This document shows positions 9,249-18,560 of a stretch of DNA of 64,000 nt, one piece after another (within the stretch, counting starts at the first letter, position 1; each line of letters opens with the position of its first letter). The notes below the pieces were generated by a model that was given only the letters and a program-made list of their open reading frames with translations, did not search any database and was not told the origin of the DNA. Origin of the DNA: Campylobacter volucris. GTDB lineage: Bacteria > Campylobacterota > Campylobacteria > Campylobacterales > Campylobacteraceae. The stretch spans positions 248,001 through 312,000 of the forward strand of contig NZ_CP043428.1 of NCBI RefSeq assembly GCF_008245045.1, written 5' to 3'. The position numbers were made by a program, and so were the translations under genes.

Positions 9249-10315
9249 AAATTCTTTCTATAATCATACCTTTTGGTTTAAGTAAAGAAAGAGCTTATAT
9301 ACAAGATAGGATAATACAAAAAGCTAAAGAATTTAAAAGCAATGAAAAAATAGACTATATTTTTGTAGAAGGGTATTCATCTTTAGAAAATAATTTAAAA
9401 AAAATCATAGAAGATAATGGACATATTTATATAAAAGATGAATCGCAAAAAGAGTATTTTTCTCAAGGAAAATGTAGAAATTTAGGTGCTGTTTTTGCAA
9501 ATTCTAAAGTTTTAATGTTTTTGGATGCTGATTGTTATATTTCTAATTTTTCATTAGAAAGAATTTTAAATCTTATACAAATTAAAAATATAGCTCAAAA
9601 TATAAATGAAATTTTAGTATTGCCAGTTGTTTATCTTAGCAAAAATGGAAGTGATTATATATACAATCAAGAACAAATCTTATGGGATGATATAATAAAA
9701 GATGATTTGATAAGTGGAAGAAATAAATTTATAAAATATTTTTCATTAATATCTAGTTCCATTGTAGTCAATAAATATAAATTTTTAGAGCTTGGTGGAA
9801 ATAACGATGAATTTATAGGACATAGCTATGAGGATTTTGATTTTTTAGCAAGATTATTGTTTGATACGACTGAATTTGAAAAAATGCCTAGAGTAATTTG
9901 TTATGATGAAGGTAATTGGAATTTAGCTAGTTTTAAAGGTTTTAGAGCTTGGTTTTCTTTGCTTGGATATGAAATGAGTTTTCATGGAATTTATATATAT
10001 CATTTTTTTCATGAAGAGCCAAATCAAAACAATTATATGTCAAATCGCAGAAAAAATCACAAAAAATTCTATAAAAATTTAGCAAATTTAAAAAATTATA
10101 AAATAAAATCTTTATTGTCAAATAATGAGCCGGATAATTATGGATTAAATTTTGATAAAAGATATATATCGATTAATTCTTTGATTTATGATAGATATTT
10201 ATATGAAATAAAAAATACTAAATTGAAATTTTTAGATATATTTAACTTTTTTATTGTGAAATTTTCGCATACTAAATTGTATAGAATTTTAAAGAGGAAA
10301 TTTTATGCAAACTAA
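9245..10315 (+). CDS. Capsule glycosyltransferase, GT-A fold
   Basis: A 356-residue putative glycosyltransferase starting at GTG that overlaps the kpsF stop. The N-terminal part has a GT-A look (LSIIIPFG) with a metal-binding DAD in VLMFLDADCYIS (about residues 93-104). GHSYEDFDFLARLL (about residues 198-211) resembles the acceptor-side motif of galactosyltransferase-type C-terminal domains. The sugar and acceptor cannot be read from sequence. It is the first strain-specific gene after kpsF and overlaps the next gene by eleven bases. Confidence 0.75.
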   Translation: MKILSIIIPFGLSKERAYIQDRIIQKAKEFKSNEKIDYIFVEGYSSLENNLKKIIEDNGHIYIKDESQKEYFSQGKCRNLGAVFANSKVLMFLDADCYISNFSLERILNLIQIKNIAQNINEILVLPVVYLSKNGSDYIYNQEQILWDDIIKDDLISGRNKFIKYFSLISSSIVVNKYKFLELGGNNDEFIGHSYEDFDFLARLLFDTTEFEKMPRVICYDEGNWNLASFKGFRAWFSLLGYEMSFHGIYIYHFFHEEPNQNNYMSNRRKNHKKFYKNLANLKNYKIKSLLSNNEPDNYGLNFDKRYISINSLIYDRYLYEIKNTKLKFLDIFNFFIVKFSHTKLYRILKRKFYAN

Positions 10316-10817
10316 ATCAGTAGGCGTAGTAATCCCAATATACAATGTAGAAAAATATCTAAAAGAATGTTTAGATAGTGTAATCAATCAAACTTATAAA
10401 AATTTACAAATAATATTAGTAAATGATGGAAGTACTGATGAAAATTCATTAAAAATAGCTAAAGAATACACCTTAAAAGATAAAAGAATAACTCTTTTTG
10501 ATAAAGAAAATGGAGGACAAAGTACAGCTAGAAATGTAGGTATAGAATACTTTAGTGGAGAATACAAACTTAAAAATATAACTACACAAATTAAAGAAAA
10601 TTCTTTAATAGAATTTGAATTAGATGATAATAATCCTTATAATATATATAAAGTGTATAAAAGCTATAAAGCTTTTAATAATGAACAAGATTTAACTAAC
10701 TTTACTTATCCTATTATAGATTATATTATCTTTTTAGATAGTGATGATTATTGGGAATTAAACTGCATAGAAGAATGTGTTCCTAGAATGGATGGGGTAG
10801 AGGTGCTTTGGTTTGAT
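10305..10817 (+). repeat. 513-base direct repeat, copy 1
   Basis: These 513 bases recur at 12926-13438 with no difference seen on reading both copies. The repeat begins at the ATG and ends inside the codons after VLWFD. After 147 diverged bases of equal length, another 51 identical bases follow (10965-11015 and 13586-13636). The spacing between copies is 2621 bases throughout. Confidence 0.95.
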
Positions 10818-11657
10818 TATAAAGTATTAAATGATAAAGTTAAAAAACAACATATTAGCCAAATGACTTATTTTGATTATAAAAAAGAAATGATTATTAC
10901 ATCAAAAGACTGGATGGAAAAAGCTAAAGAAAGGAGATTGTATTATTTTTGGTTTGCATGGCAGGGTATGATAAATTTTAATTTTCTTAAAAAAATAAAA
11001 TTAAAATTTATTGATGGGATTTTTGCAGAAGATTGTCATTTTGGAGTATTGTTATTTACTCAAACTAAAAATATTTACATATATCCTAAGAAAAATTATG
11101 TTTATCGCATACGAAAATTAAGTTCTATGAATTTTACCAATAAAAAATGGGTAATACATTCTAATTGTCATCTAAAAAGAATTGATGTTTTTGAGAATTC
11201 AAACATAACCAGATTATATTATGAAACTATAAGCTGGATGAAAATTGCTTTAGAATTTATAAATTATAATCATCAGTTAAATCGAGATGTTAAAACACAT
11301 TTTCTACCAGTAGTTTGTAATAAAGCTTTAACTTTACAAAAGTTTGATAAAGATCCATTGTGTTTAAAAAAATATACTAAAAATTTAAAAATATATATAC
11401 AAAATCAACCCTTAGGAGCAGTTGATAGAGTTAAAGAGTATCTATCTTACAAAATTGCAAAAGAAATATCTAATAGTAATGGTACAATTTTGTTTTTATT
11501 GCCTTTTAAAATCATTTGCATAATTTTAAAGCATCAAAAAGAAGTTAAAAAATATAAGCAAAATATAAAAAAGAGTTTTTCAAATAAAAGACTGCCATTA
11601 GAGTTTTATAAAGATTATCAAGAGGCTTTAAGACTTAAAAAATTAACTTTATTTTAA
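10305..11657 (+). CDS. Family 2 glycosyltransferase with shared capsule C-terminal module (short form)
   Basis: A 450-residue GT2 enzyme. The N-terminal motif VGVVIPIYNVEKYLKECLDS and NDGSTDENS are typical of GT2. The metal-binding DSDD lies unusually late (about residue 145) because about 45 residues are inserted after GGQSTARNVGIEYFSGEY. The first 171 codons are identical, base for base, to the glycosyltransferase gene starting at 12926. From about residue 371 it carries the first half and linker of a C-terminal module found in other proteins here (YLSYKIAKEI, DYQEALRLKK), ending before the second half. Substrate unknown. Confidence 0.85.
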   Translation: MQTKSVGVVIPIYNVEKYLKECLDSVINQTYKNLQIILVNDGSTDENSLKIAKEYTLKDKRITLFDKENGGQSTARNVGIEYFSGEYKLKNITTQIKENSLIEFELDDNNPYNIYKVYKSYKAFNNEQDLTNFTYPIIDYIIFLDSDDYWELNCIEECVPRMDGVEVLWFDYKVLNDKVKKQHISQMTYFDYKKEMIITSKDWMEKAKERRLYYFWFAWQGMINFNFLKKIKLKFIDGIFAEDCHFGVLLFTQTKNIYIYPKKNYVYRIRKLSSMNFTNKKWVIHSNCHLKRIDVFENSNITRLYYETISWMKIALEFINYNHQLNRDVKTHFLPVVCNKALTLQKFDKDPLCLKKYTKNLKIYIQNQPLGAVDRVKEYLSYKIAKEISNSNGTILFLLPFKIICIILKHQKEVKKYKQNIKKSFSNKRLPLEFYKDYQEALRLKKLTLF

Positions 11658-11700
11658 ATTTTTTAAGATGTTTTAAGAAAATAAAATGTTATACTTTTAA

Positions 11701-11706
11701 TATAAT
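11701..11706 (+). promoter_or_regulatory. Candidate internal promoter before the first sugar dehydrogenase
   Basis: TATAAT lies 21 bases before the ATG at 11727, in the 69-base gap after the preceding glycosyltransferase. It may start a second transcript inside the capsule locus. Confidence 0.45.
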
Positions 11707-11726
11707 AGTTTTATAGAAAGATAAAG

Positions 11727-12899
11727 ATGAAAATTTGTGTTGTAGGAATTGGTTATGTGGGGTTGGCAAATGCCTTGATGTTATGTAAAAATAATAATGT
11801 TATAATGTTAGATATTGATCCTGACAAAGTTAAACAAGTCAATCAAAAACAATCTCCTATTAAAGATACAATGATTGAAGAATATTTAAGTAATACTCAA
11901 AATAGTATTAATGCTACATTAAACAAACAAGATGCTTATGAAAATTGCGATTATATTATTATAGCTACGCCAACAGATTATAATGAGGATGCACAATGTT
12001 TTAATACTAAAACTATTGAAAGTGTTATGCTTGATATTGTTAAATATAATAAAAATGCCGTGGTAATAATTAAAAGCACAATACCTATAGGTTATATTAA
12101 ATATTTAAAAAGTACTTTTGCTGTTAAAGATGTTATTTTTTGTCCCGAATTTCTGAGAGAAGGTAGTGCATTGTATGATAATTTATATCCAAGTAGAATT
12201 ATTATCGGTAGTTATAGTGAAAATGCACAAAATATTGCTAAACTTTTTAGTGATTCAGTTTTAAAAAAAGATGTACCTGTATTATTTATGAGTTCTGAAG
12301 AAGCAGAGAGTGTGAAGCTGTTTTCAAATACTTACCTTGCAATGAGAATTGGTTTTTTTAACGAATTAGATATTTTTGCTAAAAATTATAACTTAGAAGC
12401 AAAAAATATTATTGCCGGTGTTTGTGCGGATCCTAGAATTGGTAATTATTATAATAATCCGAGTTTTGGTTATGGGGGATATTGTTTACCTAAAGATAGT
12501 AAACAATTATTGGCAAATTTTAAAGATATACCTAATGCTTTGATTCAAGCGGCGGTAAAAACAAATGAAATAAGAAAAAATTTTATTGTAAAACAAATTT
12601 TATCTCTATCTAAAAATATAAATAATATAGGATTTTATAGATTAATTATGAAGCATAATGCAGATAATTTTAGAAATTCTATTATGCTTGAGTTGATTGA
12701 TGAAATTCAAAAATATAGAAATGTTGTAATATACGAGCCATTAATTAATACAAATAAATTTAGTAATTGTAACATTGAAAATGATTTTAATAAATTTATT
12801 AATGGGACAGAAATAGTTGTGGCAAATAGATTAGACGATCAAATTGCTCCATATAAAAATAAAGTTTATACAAGTGATATTTATACAAGTGATATTTAA
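11727..12899 (+). CDS. UDP-glucose 6-dehydrogenase family protein
   Basis: A 390-residue nucleotide-sugar dehydrogenase. It has the NAD-binding GIGYVGLANALML at the N terminus, ATPTDYN, the PEFLREG segment, and the catalytic cysteine in SFGYGGYCLPKDSKQ (about residue 253). The family oxidises UDP-glucose to UDP-glucuronate in two NAD-dependent steps, and C. jejuni has a similar gene (kfiD) in its capsule locus. The last ten codons are a 15-base tandem duplication (YTSDI twice). A second, more distant dehydrogenase lies at 20492. It is placed between two recombining glycosyltransferase genes. Confidence 0.88.
   Translation: MKICVVGIGYVGLANALMLCKNNNVIMLDIDPDKVKQVNQKQSPIKDTMIEEYLSNTQNSINATLNKQDAYENCDYIIIATPTDYNEDAQCFNTKTIESVMLDIVKYNKNAVVIIKSTIPIGYIKYLKSTFAVKDVIFCPEFLREGSALYDNLYPSRIIIGSYSENAQNIAKLFSDSVLKKDVPVLFMSSEEAESVKLFSNTYLAMRIGFFNELDIFAKNYNLEAKNIIAGVCADPRIGNYYNNPSFGYGGYCLPKDSKQLLANFKDIPNALIQAAVKTNEIRKNFIVKQILSLSKNINNIGFYRLIMKHNADNFRNSIMLELIDEIQKYRNVVIYEPLINTNKFSNCNIENDFNKFINGTEIVVANRLDDQIAPYKNKVYTSDIYTSDI
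12866..12895 (+). repeat. 15-base tandem duplication at the end of the dehydrogenase gene
   Basis: TTATACAAGTGATAT occurs twice in tandem (12866-12880 and 12881-12895), adding five residues (YTSDI) before the stop codon. Confidence 0.9.
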
Positions 12900-12910
12900 G
12901 GTTTTTTGAA

Positions 12911-15439
12911 ATGGAAAATATAATCATGCAAACTAAATCAGTAGGCGTAGTAATCCCAATATACAATGTAGAAAAATATCTAAAAGAATGTTTAGATAGT
13001 GTAATCAATCAAACTTATAAAAATTTACAAATAATATTAGTAAATGATGGAAGTACTGATGAAAATTCATTAAAAATAGCTAAAGAATACACCTTAAAAG
13101 ATAAAAGAATAACTCTTTTTGATAAAGAAAATGGAGGACAAAGTACAGCTAGAAATGTAGGTATAGAATACTTTAGTGGAGAATACAAACTTAAAAATAT
13201 AACTACACAAATTAAAGAAAATTCTTTAATAGAATTTGAATTAGATGATAATAATCCTTATAATATATATAAAGTGTATAAAAGCTATAAAGCTTTTAAT
13301 AATGAACAAGATTTAACTAACTTTACTTATCCTATTATAGATTATATTATCTTTTTAGATAGTGATGATTATTGGGAATTAAACTGCATAGAAGAATGTG
13401 TTCCTAGAATGGATGGGGTAGAGGTGCTTTGGTTTGATAATCAAAATAAATTCGAAGATAATATACAAAGAGAGTATTTTAGTCTATTGTCTGTTTGTAA
13501 TTATACAGAAGGGATAATTACTTCAGAAAAATGGATTTTAGATATGCATAAATTAAAAATGAAAGCTTTTTGGTTTGTAAAACAAGGTATGATAAATTTT
13601 AATTTTCTTAAAAAAATAAAATTAAAATTTATTGATTATATTAAGCATCAAGATCATTGTTTTGGTATGATTTTGTTTTTTTATGCAAAATTTATTTATA
13701 TTCTTCCAAAGATATTATATATATATAGATTGAGACATAATAGTGCGACTCATGAACATACTCATATTGATAAAACAGATATCCCATCTTATACGAAAGA
13801 TATTTTTAAAGCTTTTAAGAAAGATGTAAAAAAAACAAGAGGATACCATTCAGCTGTTAGTTGGGTAATTAGCTTGATGTATTTATTAGACTTTATCAAA
13901 AAAAATACAGATGATAGTAAGATAATAATTTTTAAATCAATGTATATTCCATATATTTACGAAAATGCTTTAAAAATTTTTAATTATGATCGTGATCCTT
14001 GGGGTGCTAAAAGTAAAATAGTAGAAGTAACAAATTTTAGATTAGAAAATATTTTTAATGTCGGCCAAGATTTTTATAGAGATTTTATTTTTAGAGATAA
14101 ATATGGAAGTGCAAAACAAAGAATTAGAAGTCAGCTTTCATATAGATTGGGACAAATTATGTTGTGTAGTTCTAAAAATTTTTTAGATATATTATGTATG
14201 CCTATATACTTAATGGCAGAAACAATTTCCTATTGCCAAGAAAAGAAAATTTATAGACTTAAAACAAAAAAAGATTCTTCTCTTGTTTTGCCATATATTG
14301 AAAGTTATCCCGACTATCAAGAAGCAATGCAACTTAAAGAACATCTTTCTTATAGACTAGGAAATGTTTTAATTAAAAGTTTTAAAATGTGGTATAAAGG
14401 TAAAATTTTTGTTTTACCTTTTGATATGTTTAAAGCATATAAATTATATAAAAGAAATTTGAAAAAAAATCAAAATATTTCTATAAATTATAATTTACAA
14501 CAACTTTCAGATGAAGAATTTCATATAGATAGATTTCAAAAGCGTTTTGGCTATGTTCCAGATTTTAAAAATCCTCAAACTTTTAATGAAAAATTAGTAT
14601 ATAGAATTCTTTATGATAGAAATCCTATTTATACTTTTTTGACAGATAAACTTAAAGCTAGGATATTTATTTCTCATGTTTTATCCAATAGTGTAAAAGA
14701 TTATGAAATTTTATCTAATAATTCTATTCTATTTAAGAAAATAGAATATATAAAAGATGAATTATTTGCTACAAATTCATGTAAATTTCTTCCAAAATTG
14801 TACGGAATTTATGATAGTATTTATGATATAGATTTTAAAGCTCTTCCAAATTCTTTTGTTTTAAAAACAAATCATGATTGCGGTGGATATATTATAGTAA
14901 AAGATAAAAAAGATTTTTTAAGAAATACAAATTTTTTCTCAGAAAGTATAAATAAATTGAATGAGCATTTTAAATTTAATTACTATTATAAACATAAAGA
15001 ATGGCATTATAAAAATATAGAACCTAAAATATTTGCTGAAGAGTTATTGTTTGGAGAGAATGAAAAACCAGCAGATACTTATAAATTTCATATATTTGAT
15101 CATAAACAATTAAATAATAATTATATTCAATTTACAATGGATAGATTTGATAATTATAAAAGATTAATGTTTGATATTAATTGGAATTTAGCACCTTTTA
15201 ACTTTGTTTATGAAAATTCATGTGATCAACTGCCACCTAAACCCAACAATTTTAAGGAAATGCTAGAAATTTCTCTAAAGCTATCTAAAGTTTTTGATTA
15301 TGTTAGAGTTGATTTGTATTCTGTAAAAAATTGTATCTATATAGGTGAGTTGACTTTTACACATGGTGCTGCAAGTGAAAGAGTTATTCCAAGTCATTGG
15401 GATAAAAATCTTGGAAAATTGTGGAAAATTAAAGAATAA
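12911..15439 (+). CDS. Fusion of GT2 glycosyltransferase, shared capsule module and TupA-like ATP-grasp domain
   Basis: An 842-residue three-part protein. Residues about 6-400 are a GT2 enzyme whose first 171 codons (from M6) are identical to the gene at 10305, followed by a diverged half. Residues about 399-519 are the capsule module (QLSYRLGQIM, ESYPDYQEAM, HLSYRLGNVL, WYKG). Residues about 535-842 resemble TupA-like ATP-grasp domains: RFGYVPDFKNPQTFNEKLVY, the nucleotide-binding FVLKTNHDCGGYIIVKD, YDYVRVDLY-type DYVRVDLY, and ELTFTHGAASERV. TupA-like domains are linked to envelope polymer synthesis, but their reaction here is unknown. M6 (12926) is an alternative start matching the paralogue. 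Confidence 0.82.
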   Translation: MENIIMQTKSVGVVIPIYNVEKYLKECLDSVINQTYKNLQIILVNDGSTDENSLKIAKEYTLKDKRITLFDKENGGQSTARNVGIEYFSGEYKLKNITTQIKENSLIEFELDDNNPYNIYKVYKSYKAFNNEQDLTNFTYPIIDYIIFLDSDDYWELNCIEECVPRMDGVEVLWFDNQNKFEDNIQREYFSLLSVCNYTEGIITSEKWILDMHKLKMKAFWFVKQGMINFNFLKKIKLKFIDYIKHQDHCFGMILFFYAKFIYILPKILYIYRLRHNSATHEHTHIDKTDIPSYTKDIFKAFKKDVKKTRGYHSAVSWVISLMYLLDFIKKNTDDSKIIIFKSMYIPYIYENALKIFNYDRDPWGAKSKIVEVTNFRLENIFNVGQDFYRDFIFRDKYGSAKQRIRSQLSYRLGQIMLCSSKNFLDILCMPIYLMAETISYCQEKKIYRLKTKKDSSLVLPYIESYPDYQEAMQLKEHLSYRLGNVLIKSFKMWYKGKIFVLPFDMFKAYKLYKRNLKKNQNISINYNLQQLSDEEFHIDRFQKRFGYVPDFKNPQTFNEKLVYRILYDRNPIYTFLTDKLKARIFISHVLSNSVKDYEILSNNSILFKKIEYIKDELFATNSCKFLPKLYGIYDSIYDIDFKALPNSFVLKTNHDCGGYIIVKDKKDFLRNTNFFSESINKLNEHFKFNYYYKHKEWHYKNIEPKIFAEELLFGENEKPADTYKFHIFDHKQLNNNYIQFTMDRFDNYKRLMFDINWNLAPFNFVYENSCDQLPPKPNNFKEMLEISLKLSKVFDYVRVDLYSVKNCIYIGELTFTHGAASERVIPSHWDKNLGKLWKIKE
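12926..13438 (+). repeat. 513-base direct repeat, copy 2
   Basis: Second copy of the 10305-10817 sequence in the same orientation. Recombination between the copies would remove 2621 bases, including the first sugar dehydrogenase, and join the first glycosyltransferase start to the second body in frame. Confidence 0.95.
14105..14467 (+). repeat. Capsule C-terminal module, internal copy in the fusion protein
   Basis: Codes for residues about 399-519 of the fusion protein. It has the two half-repeats LSYRLGQ...MP and LSYRLGN...WYKG joined by a linker with SYPDYQEAM. Here the module sits between two catalytic domains instead of at the C terminus, which shows that it is a mobile unit at the protein level. 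Confidence 0.8.
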
Positions 15440-15461
15440 ATATTAATTAAAGGATTTTATT

Positions 15462-16631
15462 TTGATAAAGCTTACTGAATATGAAAAAAACATACAACAA
15501 AAAATAATAAAGTTAAAAATGGAATCAGGAAGTCATAGTCCTAGTATATTTACTATAGCAGAAAAATTACCAGAACTAAAAATCAATATTGATTCGTGTT
15601 TTTTATCTAATCCATATGCAACAGCGCTATTCTTAAGGCATGTAAAAGAGGATTTGATTGATACACAAAAATTACGTTCAATTTTAGAGTTCTATCCTTC
15701 ACAAAATAATGTTATTTCTAAAATTGTGGGCGATTTTATAGGTATTAATGCTGATAATATGTTTATTGGTAATGGTGCCATAGAGATTATTCAAGCAGTC
15801 ATGCATAATTTTGTAGGAAGTAAAATTGTTATTAATATCCCTACTTTTTCTTCGTATTATGAGTTTGCAAAAGAAAGTACAAAAGTTGTTTATTATCAGC
15901 TATCTAAAGAAAATAATTATATGTTAGATTTGGATGATTATATTAACTTTATCAAACTTGAAAAGCCAGATAGTATAGTATTGATTAATCCAAATAATCC
16001 AGATGGTGGTTATATTTCTTATGAAAAATTAAAATTTCTATTGAAAGAATTATATTTTGTAAAAAATATAATTATAGATGAATCTTTTATTCATTTTGCT
16101 TTTGAAGATTTGGAATATAATCAAATTAATATTGAATTTCTATTTAAAGAGTTTGATAATTTAATATTTATTAAAAGCATGTCTAAAGACTTTGGAATAG
16201 CAGGAATTAGAGTTGGTTACGGCATTATGTCTAAAGATAAAGTTCAAAAATTATTATATAATGGATATTTATGGAATTCTTCTGGTTTTGCTGAGTATTT
16301 TTTAAGACTTTATACAAATAAAGATTTTTTTGATGAGTATAATAAAATAAGAATAGGGTATATTAAAGAAACTCAAGATTTTTTTAATTCATTGGGAGCA
16401 ATTGAACAATTTAAAGTATATCCTAGTAAAACTAATTTTGCACTTGTAGAAATTTTAGATGGTACTTCTAGTGAAGATTTTGTATCAAAAATGTTAATTA
16501 AATATGGTATTTATATGAGAACTTGTAAAGACAAAATTGGATTAAATGGAGAATTTGTCAGAATAGCTAGTAGAACTTTTGATGAAAATGAAATTGTAAT
16601 CAAATCAATTCATAATGCTTTTAAGGAATAA
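15462..16631 (+). CDS. PLP-dependent aminotransferase or decarboxylase (fold type I)
   Basis: A 389-residue class I/II aminotransferase-fold protein starting at TTG (AAGGA site upstream). The PLP-contact motifs are visible: NGAIEIIQAVM, NPNNPDGGYIS, IIDESFIHF and the probable Schiff-base lysine in KSMSKDFGIAGIRVGYG (about residue 238). It resembles histidinol-phosphate aminotransferases and the C. jejuni capsule enzymes Cj1436/Cj1437. Those act on serine phosphate (decarboxylation) or make serinol phosphate, supplying the amine that decorates glucuronate. An HAD phosphatase follows after three bases, the same pairing as in C. jejuni. Which reaction applies cannot be decided here. Confidence 0.8.
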   Translation: MIKLTEYEKNIQQKIIKLKMESGSHSPSIFTIAEKLPELKINIDSCFLSNPYATALFLRHVKEDLIDTQKLRSILEFYPSQNNVISKIVGDFIGINADNMFIGNGAIEIIQAVMHNFVGSKIVINIPTFSSYYEFAKESTKVVYYQLSKENNYMLDLDDYINFIKLEKPDSIVLINPNNPDGGYISYEKLKFLLKELYFVKNIIIDESFIHFAFEDLEYNQINIEFLFKEFDNLIFIKSMSKDFGIAGIRVGYGIMSKDKVQKLLYNGYLWNSSGFAEYFLRLYTNKDFFDEYNKIRIGYIKETQDFFNSLGAIEQFKVYPSKTNFALVEILDGTSSEDFVSKMLIKYGIYMRTCKDKIGLNGEFVRIASRTFDENEIVIKSIHNAFKE

Positions 16632-16634
16632 TTT

Positions 16635-17267
16635 ATGTCCAAAAAAATCCTAGCTTTATTTGACTTTTGTGAAACAATAACTAATTTTCAAACGCTTGAT
16701 AGATATTTACCCATGGCGGCAAATCGGAATATTAATTATAGTTATGAAAAAAATATTATTCGGAGAGAAAATTATAAATCGCAAAATATTCCTTACCCTA
16801 GATATGAATGGTTAATTGATCTTGATTATTTTTTAGCTACAAAAATAGGAAAAGAATTTATATATATGGATGTTATGTGTAATTTAAACAAAAATATTAT
16901 GGATAAGCTTTTTTGGCATCAAGATGCTGGACATGATATAGCTATTGTATCTGGAGGCTTATCTATTTATATCAATGAATTCGCAAAAATCTATAATATA
17001 GATAATGTAATTGCTGTTGATTTAGAAGTATTGAATGGTAAATTAACTGGAAATATAGATGGAATTCATACTATGCAAGAAAGAAAGTTATATAAACTAT
17101 CTCATATGTTAGATTTAAATAATTATGATTTGAAAAAATCTTATGCATATAGTGATTGCGTTAGTGATATTCCGCTTTTATCCTTGGTTGGCAATCCAAA
17201 TGTTGTAAAATGTGGAAAAAATTTAGAGTGGGCTAAAATATTAGGATTTAATATTATAAATCCTTAA
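16635..17267 (+). CDS. HAD-family phosphatase (SerB-like, capsule-associated)
   Basis: A 210-residue HAD hydrolase. Motif I reads LFDFCETIT, with the nucleophile Asp at about residue 10. The usual second Asp (position +2) is Cys. Motif II is AIVSGGLS (about residue 102), and the metal-binding motif is SDCVSDIPLL (about residue 174). The family dephosphorylates small phosphate esters. Its place directly after the PLP enzyme parallels C. jejuni Cj1435/Cj1436. It may therefore release ethanolamine or serinol from its phosphate. The Asp-to-Cys change could reflect a subfamily trait. Confidence 0.75.
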   Translation: MSKKILALFDFCETITNFQTLDRYLPMAANRNINYSYEKNIIRRENYKSQNIPYPRYEWLIDLDYFLATKIGKEFIYMDVMCNLNKNIMDKLFWHQDAGHDIAIVSGGLSIYINEFAKIYNIDNVIAVDLEVLNGKLTGNIDGIHTMQERKLYKLSHMLDLNNYDLKKSYAYSDCVSDIPLLSLVGNPNVVKCGKNLEWAKILGFNIINP

Positions 17268-17285
17268 TTTGTGTAAGGACTGGCA

Positions 17286-18497
17286 TTGGAAAAAAAATTA
17301 GTTTCTATTTTAGTATCAGTATATAATGTAGAAAAATATCTTGAAGAATGTTTAGATAGTTTAATTTATCAAACTTATAAAAATTTAGAAATTATTTTGG
17401 TTAATGATGGATCAACAGATAATAGTTTAGATATAATCAATATGTATATTCAAAAAGATCCAAGAATTGTATTAATCAATCAAGATAACCATGGAGCCGG
17501 ATATTCTAGAAATATAGGTTTTGATAATGCCACTGGAGAATATGTTATATTTTTTGATTCAGATGATTATATGAGACAAGACGCAATTGAACTACTTCTC
17601 AATCAAGCTTTGAAAACTGATGCAGATATAGTATTAGCTAAAAGTAAAAGCTACTGTGATAAAACAAAAAAAATCGACAAAATGGATTATGCTATAAGAT
17701 GTGATAGAATAAATATAGATAGTGTTTTTAACTTTAAGACTAATGGCAAATATGTATTTAATTTTTGCATAGGATGGGCTTGGGATAAACTATATAAACG
17801 AGAATTTTTGTTAAAGTATAATCTTAAATTTCAAAATATAAACTATGCAAATGATGGATATTTTGTTTGTCATAGTTTATCTTTGGCTGATAAAATCAGT
17901 ATTTTAAATGAATATATATTCTATCATAGAATAAATAATCCTTTATCAATATCGAATTTTGCTAGAGATAAAGATCCTTTAGAGGGTTTTAAATCTTTGT
18001 TTAAAATAAAAGAAGGATTGGAAAAAGACGGAACTTATAATAATTTTGAACAAAGTTTCATTAATATGTCCATAGGTTATGTGATTTGGCATAGTAGCAC
18101 CATAGGGGAAACTTCAAGAGAGCTTGTTATATTGTATATGAAAGTATATATATTTAAATTATTTAATATTTTAGATAAACCTGAAGAATATTTTTATGAA
18201 GAAAATTATTATAAATGGATTAATAAAATTAAAAATAATGAAAAATATGATCAATTTGATTTTAAAGATTTTATTATTTATTCTATGGGGTATGAATTTA
18301 TAAATATATGGAAAAATAAAAGTATTAAAAGTATCTTTAAGTGTTTTTTTGCCTATTTATTTTTTAAAACTGCAAAATTTAATTTCAGTGGTTTAAATAA
18401 TTATAAAGAGCATCTTTCATATAAATTTGGCTATAATATAGCTTATAATAAATTACGAAAGTTATTAAAAACATATAAAGAATATAAAAATAAATAG
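17286..18497 (+). CDS. Family 2 glycosyltransferase
   Basis: A 403-residue GT2 enzyme starting at TTG with an AAGGA site. The canonical motifs are ILVSVYNVEKYLEECLDS, NDGSTDNS, GAGYSRNIGF and the metal-binding FFDSDDYM (about residue 92), without the insertion seen in the two earlier paralogues. The C-terminal 34 residues (HLSYKFGYNI and a basic tail) look like a remnant of the capsule module. Donor and acceptor are unknown. It ends the run that starts with the first dehydrogenase; a 63-base gap follows. Confidence 0.88.
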   Translation: MEKKLVSILVSVYNVEKYLEECLDSLIYQTYKNLEIILVNDGSTDNSLDIINMYIQKDPRIVLINQDNHGAGYSRNIGFDNATGEYVIFFDSDDYMRQDAIELLLNQALKTDADIVLAKSKSYCDKTKKIDKMDYAIRCDRINIDSVFNFKTNGKYVFNFCIGWAWDKLYKREFLLKYNLKFQNINYANDGYFVCHSLSLADKISILNEYIFYHRINNPLSISNFARDKDPLEGFKSLFKIKEGLEKDGTYNNFEQSFINMSIGYVIWHSSTIGETSRELVILYMKVYIFKLFNILDKPEEYFYEENYYKWINKIKNNEKYDQFDFKDFIIYSMGYEFINIWKNKSIKSIFKCFFAYLFFKTAKFNFSGLNNYKEHLSYKFGYNIAYNKLRKLLKTYKEYKNK

Positions 18498-18560
18498 AGA
18501 TTATTTATGTTTTTGTATATTTTATCAATAAGTTAAAATATATTTTATTTAGGAGTTATA

